A program made the translations under genes and the position numbers. Positions 45,590 to 56,706 of a stretch of DNA of 64,000 nt are shown piece after piece. The DNA comes from Corynespora cassiicola (taxonomy: Eukaryota; Ascomycota; Dothideomycetes; Pleosporales; Corynesporascaceae): the NCBI GenBank assembly GCA_022059125.1, contig JAEUWY010000004.1, positions 744,001-808,000 of the forward strand. The letters run 5' to 3'. The notes under the pieces are model-generated. The model did not search any database and was not told the origin of the DNA. It saw only the letters and a program-made list of their open reading frames with translations. Within the stretch, counting starts at the first letter, position 1; each line of letters starts with the position of its first letter.

Positions 45590-48500
45590 CTATCCCACCC
45601 ATCGCCTGGCACTCCTGAACATCCTGTTCCATGGTCCATGCTCACCCCACTCCTCCATCTTGTCCCTGGGAATGTAGCTGGCCACCTCCCTGAGAATAGT
45701 CCTTTCAGGGTGAGGCATGAGCGCAAGAACTCTTCCATCCTTGCTCCTGACACCGGTGATACCTTGAGGACTGCCGTTAGGGTTGAAGGGGTACTTTTCG
45801 GTCGGTGTGCCGTAGTTGTCGACGTAGCGCATGCTGACAAGCCCTTCGTTGTAGAGCGTTTCGGGAGTGGACGCCGAGGAGATGGATGGCGGGAATTGGG
45901 CGCGACCTTCGCCGTGTGCCGTGACGATGGGGAGCGTTGATCCGTGCATACCGTGCAAGAAGACGGAAGGATCCTGACCGGGTCCCCTAGGATCCAAGAC
46001 TTCGACCATGCAAACACGTGCCTCATACTGCTCGCTCTCGTTGCGCTCGAAGCTAGGCCAGGCACTGGCTCCAGGAATAAGCTCCTTCAGCTTGGACAAG
46101 AACTGGCAGCCGTTACAGACACCGAGAGCAAAAGTGTCAGGGCGTTCGAAGAATTGCTGGAACTCCTTTCGGGTGTTGGGGTGGAGGAGGACCGACTTGG
46201 CCCATCCTTGACCAGCACCGAGGACATCGCCGTAAGAGAAGCCACCACAAGCAGCAACGCCGGCAAATCCAGCGAGCGAAACACGCTCGGAAATAATATC
46301 CGTCATGTGAACATCAATGGCAGAGAAGCCAGCCATGTGGAAAGCATAAGCCATTTCAGCCTGGCCGTTGACACCCTCTTCACGAAGAATAGCAACCCGA
46401 GGCTTTGACGTAAAGGCAGAGGATATCGAGGCCTTTAGTGGGAGGACGGTTTCCTTGGGGTTGTATGTGAGATTGTAGGACAGGCCAGGATCTTTATCGT
46501 CCAAGATGTTGGCGAATTCAGTATCAGCGCATGAAGGGTTGTCACGGAGACGCTGAAGCTGATGCGAAGTCGCTGCCCACCGCTGTTGGAGGGCTGATCG
46601 AGTGTTCCTGTAGATGACCTTGGAGCCGAGAGCGAGAGACAGCTCCTGCTTTGAGGCAGCTGGAACACGTCCAATCTTTTTGATCATGCCAGGAGGTGGG
46701 CCGCAGGTTGCAAAACAGCGGTTGAAGGCAACTTCATCCTGCTTCCTGACCTGGAAGACAGCACCAAGTTCCTCGTTGAAGAGAGTTTCGACGATATCCT
46801 TGGTGTCGCCCGACTTTGCAATCCCATCAAGCATGATCTCAAGACCGCATCGGCCGGCGAACATCATCTCCACTAGGGTAGTGAACAAACCACCGTCAGA
46901 TCGGTCGTGGTAGGCCAAGACAATTCCCGACTCGTGAAGTTGCTCGATGGCATCAAAGTAGTCCTTGATGTCATCTGCATCATAGACATCAGGGGCCTCG
47001 TCGCCCACCTGGCCGAAGGTCTGGGCAAGGGCAGATCCTCCAAGGTTCTTCTTGCCATGAGCGAGATCGACAAACATCAGGATGGTCTCTCCAACATCCT
47101 CCAAACGCTCCAAAGCGGGAGTCCATGTGCGGTCCGTACGGTCAACCGGAGCGAAGGCAGTGATGATGAGCGACATTGGTGCAGTCACTTCCTTGGCCTC
47201 CTTGGTTTCTTGGTCTGACCATTTCATCTTCATGCTCATCGAGTCTTTGCCGACTGGAATGGCAATGCCAAGCTTGGGGCAGAGATCCATGCCAATGGCT
47301 TCGACAGCCTCATAGAGAGCTGCACCTTCACCAGGATGGCTGCTGGCGGACATCCAATTGGCCGAAAGACGAACCCTGGAAAGCCGGTCGAAAGTGCTGG
47401 CGGCAGCCAAGTTCATCAACGACTCAGCTACAGCCATTCTAGCTGATGCAGCCGGCGAGATGAGTGCCAAGGTAGGCTTCTCGCCCATTGCCATGGCCTC
47501 GCCAGTCCTGACGCCCGTCATCAAAGAGGTTGCAGTTACCGAAACGTCGGCCACCGGGACCTGCCACTTGCCTACCATTTGATCGCGGACGGTAAGACCG
47601 CCAACTGTCCGGTCTCCAATGGTAATCAAAAATGACTTGGAACCTACAGCAGGGAGGGTGAGAACCCGGTCCACAGCTTCTCCAACCAGTCCATCCTGGG
47701 GAACTCCCGGGAGGTACATGGAAAGGCTACTGTCAAATGGAGGCAACCTCAGCCGGCGAGACTCGACAATGCGCGACATCTTTGGGGGCTTTCCGAACAA
47801 GATCGGCATAGGCAGGTCGATGACCTTGCTGTCTCCGTTCCTGAGTTCCAGTCGCTGCTCTTCTGTTGCTCTTCCGACAACAGAGTAACCGCATCGCTCG
47901 CGATGACATATGCGCTTGAATTGCTCAAGCTGGTCAGGGCCAACGGCAAGAACATAGCGCTCTTGAGATTCATTGCACCAGATCTGCAGAGGGCTCATGC
48001 CCTTGTCAGCGCAATCGACAGCGTTGAGATCGAAGATGGCACCCAGTCCAGAGTCGTGGACCAACTCTGGAAGGGCATTGGACAAACCGCCCGCTCCAAC
48101 ATCGTGAATGAAGAGGATGGGGTTCTCATCACCCATGGACCGACATGTGTCGATTACTTCCTGGGCTCGTCGTTGGACCTCAGGGTTACCACGCTGCACG
48201 CTGGCAAAATCAAGGTCGACCTTGCCTTCACCGGACTGGATACTGGAAGCGGCACCGCCTCCAAGACCAATCAGCATGGCCGGGCCACCAATGACCAAGA
48301 GATAGGAGCCTGGAGGGACCACTCCAGGGTCCTTTAGTGCATGCTGTGGGCGGACGGTACCTACACCGCCGGCAATCATGATAGGCTTGTGGTAACCTCG
48401 GACTTCAGTCTCCTTCTCATTGGTAAAGACCTTCATGAGCATGGTCCTGAAGTATCCGATGGTGCACGGGCGGCCGAACTCGTTGTTGAACGCAGCACTT

Positions 48501-49687
48501 CCGATGGGGGCCTCGAGCATAATGTCTAAGCTGCTTGCAATGTGTGCCGGCTTTCCGACATCACGCAGCTCCCAAGGCCTGTCGAAGCCGGGAATCAAAA
48601 GATCGGAAACGGTGAAGCCAGACAAACCCGCTTTAGGCCTTGAGCCACGTCCAACGGCACCCTCGTCTCTGATTTCACCGCCCGAGCCCGTGGCAGCACC
48701 CGGGAATGGTGACACAGCAGTTGGGTGGTTGTGAGTCTCTACCTTGCAAAGAATGTGTACAGTCTCCTTGGCGCCGTTCCATTCTCCCGTAATGTGGCTC
48801 GGAGCCCAGAAGGTGGCCTCCTCGCCCTGAAGGACAGCAGCATTGTCACTGTATGCGCTCACGACATGTTCGGGATGCTTCTGGTGGGTGTTTCGGATCA
48901 TGCCAAACAGCGAGTACGACTTCCGCATGCCATCAATGGTAAAGTCGGCATTGAACTGCTTGTGCCTGCAGTGCTCCGAGTTCACTTGAGCAAACATGAA
49001 CAGCTCCACATCAACAGGGCCTCTCTTCAGCTCTTGGGTGTAGGCCTCGACGAGATAGTCAATCTCAGACTTGTCCATGGCAAGGCCAAGCTCCTGGTTT
49101 GCATGTTCCAAGGCGGCGTGAGGGCTGCTGTATTCTTCGAAGCTGAGGGTCGTGGCTTGGGCTGGCTCGTGCTCTCCGAAAATGAGGTCGAGGTTGGGCA
49201 TGCTGCGGGTGATGGTCTGGGTCATTCGGTCGTAGAGGGCGTCGGCGTTGGGGATCTCGTCTGCGCCGAGGGGCTTGTCGAAGGTGGCAGCAATGATCAT
49301 GCCGCGCTCGATACGCTTCACGGAGTCTTCGAGGGTGCATGTCCGCGCAATCATGGAAGCAAGTGAGCTCCACGGGGAAATGGTACCTGCGCGCGGGCAG
49401 ACGTAGAACAAGACGGTGTCGTTGTCTCGCGGCGCGCCGTTCCGGTGGACTGCGTCGAGTAGCGTCTGCGAAAGCCTGTCCTGGCTGTCTGGGAACTCGC
49501 CATAGTGGAGAATCTGCTCGAGCGTCTTCAATTCCCTGTCGTCGAGCTCTCTCAGCGGGTTGACGAAGTGCACCCAGATGGCGCGCGCATCCTTCGCACC
49601 GATGCCCTGGGCGATGCGCTTCAGGCGAAAGTCGGAAAAGGCTAGGGAGCCGGGAAGGATGAGATATGGATCCTCGGAGGACGCCAT
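45590..49687 (-). CDS. ADE6: Phosphoribosylformylglycinamidine (FGAM) synthase
   Basis: One exon of 1365 residues, the normal length for the large fungal enzyme, with ATG at 49687. It makes FGAM from FGAR, glutamine and ATP, the fourth step of purine synthesis, in the cytosol. The N-terminal PurS-like part is followed by two AIR-synthase-type halves that bind ATP, with the motif VETHNHPTAV and the stretch SGGEIRDEGAVGRGS. The C-terminal fifth is a class I glutaminase: the nucleophile Cys is in GVCNGCQ near residue 1190, and the His-Glu pair is in MPHPE near the end. No frameshift or missing residue is seen. It sits between TRA1 and TFC1, all on the - strand but clearly separate genes. Confidence 0.97.
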   Translation of the reverse strand: MASSEDPYLILPGSLAFSDFRLKRIAQGIGAKDARAIWVHFVNPLRELDDRELKTLEQILHYGEFPDSQDRLSQTLLDAVHRNGAPRDNDTVLFYVCPRAGTISPWSSLASMIARTCTLEDSVKRIERGMIIAATFDKPLGADEIPNADALYDRMTQTITRSMPNLDLIFGEHEPAQATTLSFEEYSSPHAALEHANQELGLAMDKSEIDYLVEAYTQELKRGPVDVELFMFAQVNSEHCRHKQFNADFTIDGMRKSYSLFGMIRNTHQKHPEHVVSAYSDNAAVLQGEEATFWAPSHITGEWNGAKETVHILCKVETHNHPTAVSPFPGAATGSGGEIRDEGAVGRGSRPKAGLSGFTVSDLLIPGFDRPWELRDVGKPAHIASSLDIMLEAPIGSAAFNNEFGRPCTIGYFRTMLMKVFTNEKETEVRGYHKPIMIAGGVGTVRPQHALKDPGVVPPGSYLLVIGGPAMLIGLGGGAASSIQSGEGKVDLDFASVQRGNPEVQRRAQEVIDTCRSMGDENPILFIHDVGAGGLSNALPELVHDSGLGAIFDLNAVDCADKGMSPLQIWCNESQERYVLAVGPDQLEQFKRICHRERCGYSVVGRATEEQRLELRNGDSKVIDLPMPILFGKPPKMSRIVESRRLRLPPFDSSLSMYLPGVPQDGLVGEAVDRVLTLPAVGSKSFLITIGDRTVGGLTVRDQMVGKWQVPVADVSVTATSLMTGVRTGEAMAMGEKPTLALISPAASARMAVAESLMNLAAASTFDRLSRVRLSANWMSASSHPGEGAALYEAVEAIGMDLCPKLGIAIPVGKDSMSMKMKWSDQETKEAKEVTAPMSLIITAFAPVDRTDRTWTPALERLEDVGETILMFVDLAHGKKNLGGSALAQTFGQVGDEAPDVYDADDIKDYFDAIEQLHESGIVLAYHDRSDGGLFTTLVEMMFAGRCGLEIMLDGIAKSGDTKDIVETLFNEELGAVFQVRKQDEVAFNRCFATCGPPPGMIKKIGRVPAASKQELSLALGSKVIYRNTRSALQQRWAATSHQLQRLRDNPSCADTEFANILDDKDPGLSYNLTYNPKETVLPLKASISSAFTSKPRVAILREEGVNGQAEMAYAFHMAGFSAIDVHMTDIISERVSLAGFAGVAACGGFSYGDVLGAGQGWAKSVLLHPNTRKEFQQFFERPDTFALGVCNGCQFLSKLKELIPGASAWPSFERNESEQYEARVCMVEVLDPRGPGQDPSVFLHGMHGSTLPIVTAHGEGRAQFPPSISSASTPETLYNEGLVSMRYVDNYGTPTEKYPFNPNGSPQGITGVRSKDGRVLALMPHPERTILREVASYIPRDKMEEWGEHGPWNRMFRSARRWVG

Positions 49688-50037
49688 ATCGAGAGCTTGG
49701 GGAGAAAAAGAAATGGGCGGCGTGGAGCGAGAAGGAAGGCGCGTTGCAATCGCGGGGCGCTCAGATTTATTGGGGCAGAAAAAGTTGGAGGGGTCATCCT
49801 GTGGCTGGTGACTGTGGCGCGCCGCTTCGTGCCGAACGACATCGGCCTGCTAGCTACCAGAGCTCCACTTTGACTTGGGGTACTAATTTCATTTGTTTTT
49901 GGGCTCCTACGGAACTAGTGTTTATCTGAATGGTTCGGGGCCGTTGTGTCGTCTTTTCCTAGCAAGCTTGAGAGACGACGACGACGACAACGACCACGGT
50001 ATGGCTAGCAGGCTAGCCTTTGGGTATATGTTGTGCA
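49688..50037. other. ADE6 promoter and TFC1 3' end
   Basis: This short 350-bp spacer holds both the ADE6 upstream region and the 3' end of TFC1. A GAC triplet run lies at about 49,976-49,998. No gene is supported. Confidence 0.5.
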
Positions 50038-52188
50038 TCACTTCCGGTATAGACCGCCGAACGGCAAAGGGCCATCCTTTTGCTGTACCGGCGGGCCTTC
50101 ATCCTCCTCTTCATCCGCACCCAAATCATCGTCCTGCCAGATTCCTTCGAATTCTGGGCCAAGGTCCACCTCCTCGTCCGACTCGGTGTCGTCCTCATCA
50201 AAATCGTCATCGCCGTCATCACCCTCCTCGTAGATAATCTCTGCTGTATCTTTGGCCTCTGTCGTGTCTTCAGGAACTTCTGGGTCCTCTAGAGGGACAT
50301 CTGCCTCAGTCGCCTCTGGGCCAAACCCACCACGGGCATCCAACTTTTCAAAGGCGTACCTCGGGTTCCTTGCAGCCCAGCGAACGTAATTCATGACCTC
50401 GTGCTCTCGGGCCTTCTGTTTGTGTACTTCGCGGTCGAACATTTCGTCCTTGTACGTTGCATACAGGTCCTTGTCTTCCCAATTCTCAGGCCAGGTCAGG
50501 ATGCGCTCGTAAATGGAGTCGTCTGGCGTCTCTTTGCCAATGATCTGATTCATCTTGTCCTTGAGCACTACGGTAGCCTTGGCCCATGTACCAACGTGAT
50601 ACCAGCCTTGGAAAGTAGGCGCACAAGTGCTTCGAATGTCATTGGTGTCCAGGATCTTGCGAATGAGAGGGTCTGAGATGTCGCAAAACTGGAAAAGATT
50701 GCCTGTATGTGAGACGTGGACGCCGTCGAAAGTGTGTTGCTTCTCCAGTTCCCTCAAGGGCATGTTTGCAAGTTCGCGGATGTGGGCATCGAAGTGCTCA
50801 AAGTGCCTCGCGCTCCCCCTCTTCAGGTACGAGAGAAACGATATCGTCTGGTAGTGTCGGTATTTGGGGTCTTTGCGCGGGTCGACACCCCATAGAATGA
50901 GGGCCTCTCGCCATGGACCAGTCTCGAAGAAGTAGCCGCAATACATGGTAGCCATTCGGATGCGGTCGCGCTTTGCCCATCCCAGCTTGTTATACAAGAG
51001 ATGGCGGGTCATGATGGGCCGTCGTGCGAGCTGGGTTCTGATCTTGGCGATTAAGCTCTGCATGTTGCTCGAGAGGGTGCGTTCTGGAGGCAGCTCGGCC
51101 TTTGGACCAGTGGGTACTTTCGGGACTTGAATGTCGACGACGGTGTATGCAGTGTACGTCAGAGTCCTCTGCACATTGATCTCCCGCGATTTGTCCTTTG
51201 TATATTTGACGTTTGCATTTTGCTCAAACCTATTATCAAGGTCAGTCAAGGGAGATGCTGATGGTGGTGGAGGGCAAGCGTACTGGTAGTTCCAGGCAAT
51301 GGGCATCTGGAAGTACTCTGCAGAGGGACCAAGTTCTTTGGTCGGATCTGGTCCGGCAGCCGTGTTGATATTATAGGCCTTCATCAGACTGTCTGCATTC
51401 GAGTCAGGTGACTATTGTTCGGGAGGTACATGGATACAAGGGGATACTTACGACGACCAGGCAGGAGATAGTCGCGTATGCCGGTCATGATGCTGTTCTG
51501 GCCTACGCTGTACTGGATGTCGGGCATGCCTGAGGTCGTCAGTAGCTGCAGCCAGCCAGACACAGAGGGAAGACTTACTGCGGAATCGATGCGTCTCGTC
51601 GACGACCCCAGCGACCGACACCATGTACCTGGACGCCGTATCCTGCAGGGTCCGGTAGAGGGTTGCGGCGTCCGTGTACGTCTTCGCTGGCACGGGTCCA
51701 CTTGCACTGGGTCCTGCAGGGCCGTCGGCCACGAACGGCCCCGACGAGCCACGTTTGCGCCTACGGCCGGTACGCTTGGGCACCGTGACTTTGATGAGCA
51801 AATTGCTGGTCGTCACGGGGGTTGAGAGCACGCGCTTGGCAAAAGGGTCGTCTGGCCGCAGCGACGCAGAAATGACGCCGGGCAGCTCCTCCTCGCCCTC
51901 CTCGTTGATCTGGGGCTCGAGCTTGGTGCGCAGGTTCTGTGGCGGTCAGCTGTGCCGTGGATGGAAGAGAGCGACGGCGGCTACCTTGCTGAGGATGACA
52001 GGCCCGCCCAAGGACGTGACGCCCTTGTCGACGTTTTTGACGATGCAAGGGTGCTCGACGGACGAGATGGCGCGCGGGACGATGGGCAGCGTGGGCGCAG
52101 GCGTGCTGCTGGCGGCGGCGGCGGCATCACCATGGCCGTCGCCGCCAGCAGCAGCACCAGCAGCATCGGGGCGGTTTGTGGTGTTCAT
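50038..52188 (-). CDS. TFC1: TFIIIC subunit tau95
   Basis: Five exons on the - strand (52188-51985, 51936-51579, 51529-51452, 51392-51284, 51229-50038) give 646 residues; yeast Tfc1 has 649. The Ala-rich N-terminus leads into a beta-barrel dimerisation region. The tau95 HTH-type region lies around the KLGWAKRD and RHYQTISF segments. The last 80 residues form a highly acidic tail (EEGDDGDDDFDEDD), as in other tau95 proteins. TFIIIC binds the A and B boxes of tRNA genes and recruits TFIIIB and RNA polymerase III; tau95 is in the A-box-binding tau-A part. Intron 4 (51283-51230, 54 bp) is in frame and stop-free. The first exon choice rests on a single Ala/Gly-rich 5' exon and is less sure than the rest. 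Confidence 0.88.
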
Positions 52189-53031
52189 GTGGGCGCGTCG
52201 CGGCAGCCCTGGCGGCGGCAGGGCAGGGGTGGCTCGGTGAGGGTGTCGGCGGCCCTGAGACGCGCGAGAGATACGGGCAAACGACGCGGCCAAGTGAAGG
52301 GCGCGGCGGCCCAGGCAGCACGCAAACGCCGCCCCGCCCCGCGCAGCGCGCTCCGCTGCGTGCCCATCGGCCTCGTCCTGTGCGCAGCGCTGCGGCTGTG
52401 GCCTCCCGGGCGGTGCGGGTGTGGCCCTCTGCGCGCTGCTCGCGGCTTCATCACCACCAAAATTGGCGGGGTTGCGTTGGCGCACGGACGCCTCGCTACC
52501 CATAGTGTGCATCGCCTGCACCGCGACGTCTCCTCTCACCTGCCCATCCACGCTGAAGCCCTGAGACGAACCTCTTTTCCTGCGCCTACTCGAGCCCCGT
52601 CCCATTGTTCCGCCGCTCGCCGCCCCAGCTCACCGCTCCCCGTCCCTCCCCTCGCCCTCCCCCCAGGCCGCTCGCCCGCCGCGTCGTCGTCGCTGCGGCT
52701 GCCCAGGCGCCCGCTGGCCTCCTGACCCCACGACTCGCAGACTCGCGAGCTGCGCCAGTCTCGCTCTCCCGTTGATCTCCCCGAAAGCTCCAAGCACCAC
52801 CGCCGACGATCCACGCCCACCGCATCTCCAACCTCCATGTCTGTCTGAGCCCCAGGTGCCCGCCCGCTACTGCCATCTCTCGTCGGCGCCCGCTCTCCCG
52901 TCTCCGATTGGCCTGCCCCGTTGCTCCCTTCACCGCGGATTCCTCGACCTTAGCCCTGCACCTGCACCGACCCCCTTCCGTCTACGCGAGCAGACCGCAC
53001 CGCTCGACGTGCCTCCGCGCCGGTCGCAACA
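52189..53031. promoter_or_regulatory. Bidirectional TFC1 / B56 promoter region
   Basis: The start codons of TFC1 (-, 52188) and the B56 gene (+, 53032) are 843 bp apart and divergent. The region is very GC-rich with many open frames on both strands that are not supported as genes. The right half is C/T-rich on +, like a 5' leader. A shared control region for a Pol III factor and a PP2A regulator is plausible only from the layout. Confidence 0.5.
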
Positions 53032-55755
53032 ATGAAGGGCTTCAGGCAGAGGGTTGTAAGTCTTCCCGCCCCCCCTGATGCCATGCATCGGCTGGCCATG
53101 TGCTGCGAAGCCCATGTCGTCCCTGGCGCGAGCCTTACCCCTCCCGTGCACAGAAGCTAACATGCTCAGCACGAACAGCTCTCACGAGCCAAAGACAACA
53201 AATCATCAAAGAAGAAAGACTCGACCTCGGGCACGTCTTCGCCTTCGCACGGCGCCTCCAACTCGCCCTCGGGCTCCGCCCACGCTACCCCTTCGTCGTC
53301 GCAGACGCAATTGGCAGACCCGCGCAACAAGCCCCTGCCCTCTGGCGACGCCGCCTCGGGCTCCGCCAGCTCGCTGCAGCCAGGCCAGTCCAACTCTTCC
53401 GGCTCCCTGGGTGCTGGTTCGCAATTCGGAGCCCAGCAGGGTCTTGGCGCCGCTGGTAATGCAGCTGGCTCGAGTGCGGGAACACCACACAGAGCGGGGC
53501 AGCCTCTGGCGCCCAGTGTAATCATCAGCCCAAGCGCACCTGTACGTTGATGCCGTCTCCTATGCTTCTGCGCGCTCGCTGACACGTCCACAGCATATTC
53601 CGCCACCGGGCGCCGCCGAAACCATGCCTGGCGATCTTCTCCCCCCCAAGGCGGGCCAAAAGTCCCTCATCTTTGATAGACTGCAGACCACACCAAAGGA
53701 CAATGTCGAGGGCATCCGAACTCCCAAGAGGCAGCATTCGTCGCGGTTCGACATCTCGGACCAGCGCCAGCGCGAGCTGGAGAAACTCCCAGGCTTCCAC
53801 GAGGTGCCCCCGAACAAGCGGGAAGAGCTTTTCATGCAGAAGATCGACCAGTGCAACATCATCTTCGACTTCAACGATGCCAGCGGCGACATGAAATCGA
53901 AAGAAATTAAGCGTCTCGCCCTGCACGAGCTGCTCGACTACGTCGCAAACAACCGCCAAGTTATTACGGAGAAGATGTACCCTCGTGTAGTGGAAATGTT
54001 CGCCAAGAACCTCTTCCGACCCATTCCTCCGCCCATGAACCCGCAAGGCGAAGCCTTTGATCCCGAAGAAGACGAGCCTGTCCTCGAGGTGGCCTGGCCC
54101 CACATTCAAGTGGTTTACGAGTTCTTCCTCCGTTTCATCGAGAGTCAGGATTTCAACACCAACATTGCCAAAGCTTACATCGACCACAGCTTTGTGCTCC
54201 AGGTAGGCAATCCCCTCTCTCTCTCCCCCACCCCGCAATTCATTCTGTGCCATTTTTATTAACTTTGATGATAGCTTCTAGAACTCTTCGACTCAGAGGA
54301 TCCTCGTGAACGTGACTTCTTGAAGACCACGCTGCACCGCATCTATGGCAAATTCTTGAATTTGCGATCTTACATCCGTCGCTCCATCAACAACGTTTTC
54401 TTCCAATTCATATATGAGACCGAGCGATTCAACGGTATTGCCGAGCTTCTTGAAATCCTGGGTTCCATCATCAACGGATTCGCCTTGCCCCTCAAGGAGG
54501 AGCACAAGCTGTTCCTCACCAGGGTGCTTATCCCTCTGCACAAGGTCAAGAGCTTGAGCATGTACCATCCTCAACTGGCCTACTGTATAGTCCAGTTCTT
54601 GGAAAAGGATGCTGCTCTGACCGAAGAGGTGAGTGTCACACCATGGTAGTCTAATGCAGTGCTGACCAATATCTAGGTTGTACTTGGGTTGCTCCGGTAT
54701 TGGCCAAAGGTGAACAGCACCAAGGAAGTCATGTTCTTGAACGAAGTGGAGGACATCTTTGAAGTAATGGACCCCGCAGAGTTTGCAAAGGTGCAAGAGC
54801 CGCTCTTCAACCAACTAGCGAAGTCGGTTGCCAGTCCCCACTTCCAGGTATGCCACGTCACAGGCCTCACCTTTCCAAGCTAACGCGCACCAGGTGGCTG
54901 AGCGAGCATTGTACTTTTGGAACAATGAGTACTTTTGTAACCTCGTTAGCGACAATGTCGAAGTCATCCTACCAATCATGTTCGCTCCCTTGTACGAGAA
55001 TTCCAAGGGACATTGGAACCGGTACGCAATCCGGCAGACACCATTGAGGATTGGATAGACGCTAACGGCACTCAGGACAATCCATGGTATGGTATACAAC
55101 GCCATGAAGCTATTCATGGAGGTCAACCCACAACTCTTTGACGATTGCTCGCATGACTATGCAGAGTCGCAGAACAACGCCGGCGAGCGCCAGCAGAGCC
55201 GCCAGAACCGGTGGGACAAGCTCGCAAAGCTGGCCGAAGCCCGGCAGAACGGCAAAATCGTAGACCAGGCGCCGTCCTCGACATCCAAAGTTGGATCGCC
55301 CATGCGCGTAGATGACTCAGATCCGCTGAGCCAGGGACGATTGGAAGCGCTTCGGTTGCAAGACGATGGTTCGGCAGCCCGAGAGAAGCGGCCGAAAGAG
55401 TTTGAGCGGCAGAGCAGCCAGACCTCGGTACGTTGATTCTTAAGTCCTTAGAACTCAAGACGAGCATTCTCTACGGCCGAATCGATGTACTCTTAATTCT
55501 ATCCCTAGATTCCTAGGTCTTTTCGTTGTTGAGAAATGCATTGGATTCGGGTTGATCTGACATGTTCGTGCTGGGTCTTTGCAGCGCCGGCACCCTTCAT
55601 CGCAGCAGGACCACTCCCACACTCGGCGATCCTCGGGTGGCCGACCACGTAGCAACAGTCGGCCTGGATCATCAGGCAACATCGTTTCTCGCAGCGGGGC
55701 ACCCAACGGACCTGCGCGGACGGGCTCTGGCAGCACCATCACCAGAGTCGTCTGA
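53032..55755 (+). CDS. RTS1: PP2A B56 (B') regulatory subunit, RTS1-like
   Basis: Eight exons (53032-53055, 53170-53541, 53594-54202, 54275-54628, 54677-54847, 54894-55021, 55076-55427, 55585-55755) give 726 residues; yeast Rts1 has 757. A Ser/Gly/Gln-rich disordered N-terminus (about 9-150) precedes the B56 HEAT-repeat core, about residues 170-560, with motifs such as [16 protein letters not shown] and [10 protein letters not shown]. The tail is Arg/Ser-rich and ends TRVV. B56 subunits target the PP2A A/C core to substrates with LxxIxE motifs, at kinetochores, septa and in stress signalling. Exon 1 is only eight codons. Ending at 55427 without the last exon would lose the basic tail; the donor GTACGT and acceptor TTTGCAG support the extra exon. 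Confidence 0.92.
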
Positions 55756-56706
55756 GCACTGTTTTGATGGCTTTTACTTCGCGGCATATATTCTTCAGGG
55801 CACGGGCGGGGGGACGCTGTATCCCCGCCTGAGGTCAGCAATTCTCACATGTTCTTCCAACGGGGTCCAAGTGCGATGGATGATTGTGCGTTTGCTTTGG
55901 ATGGGCACAGAGAGGGTTGGAGGGCAGGTTGCAGGCCGCTTTGGGTGTCTCGACCTGCCAAAAGCGAGACGGATTTTCGTAGGGTGTTCAGGGCGTCTGC
56001 TGTTTGTTTTCTTGGGGGGGGACTCGCGGACGGAGGCCGGGCAAAGAGGGCTGGCTGTGGCTTTTTCTTCTTCATACTCGGATAGACAGGAATGTAAAGA
56101 TTCACATGGGCGCAGCCTGCAGATTGCTCTCGTCTTGTATGACGTCCATCACATGCGCGCAAGGCGACTATCCATGGACTATGGGCCGAAAGGATGCTGC
56201 GCCATGTGAAGTAGGCTGCGGCTAGGGGCAAGACTACGTCGCCTAGGGGGCGCGGCGGACACGGAGCTCGGAAAGCTTGGCGTTCCACGCGACCCCCAGA
56301 TTACCGCAGCGCAGGCAAGCAGGAGATATAGGGGCGCCGCGGCCAATCAGCGGAGGCGCATTGCCCTCGGTCGGCAGTGGAGGCTGAGATTTGGCGATAA
56401 ACGGCGCGCGGCCTGGGTATGCTGGCCGCTGGCAACTGGGTGCCCTTCGCGGGACCGGCGGAAGAGCCAGCCCTCATTTCCGCGCCCCTTTCCGGCTTTG
56501 CGAAAAAACACGATCCATCAACAAAACCCTCGCCTCGACCCGCTGCCTCTCCTCTCCCCCAGGGCTCTGCTTCTTCGTCGCCTTCACGTCACTCCTTCGG
56601 CCGCAGCCGCCAACCTTTTCTTCAGCCGCTTTTAATCTGTTTGCCCTGCGCGACCGACAAGTAGCTACTCGAACCTCCCGCGAACTGCACACGCTGCCCG
56701 CCCGCC
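55756..56706. other. Spacer between B56 and ELO genes
   Basis: This stretch holds the B56 3' end and the ELO promoter, GC-rich toward 56,200-56,500 and C/T-rich just before the ELO start. No gene is supported. Confidence 0.5.
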
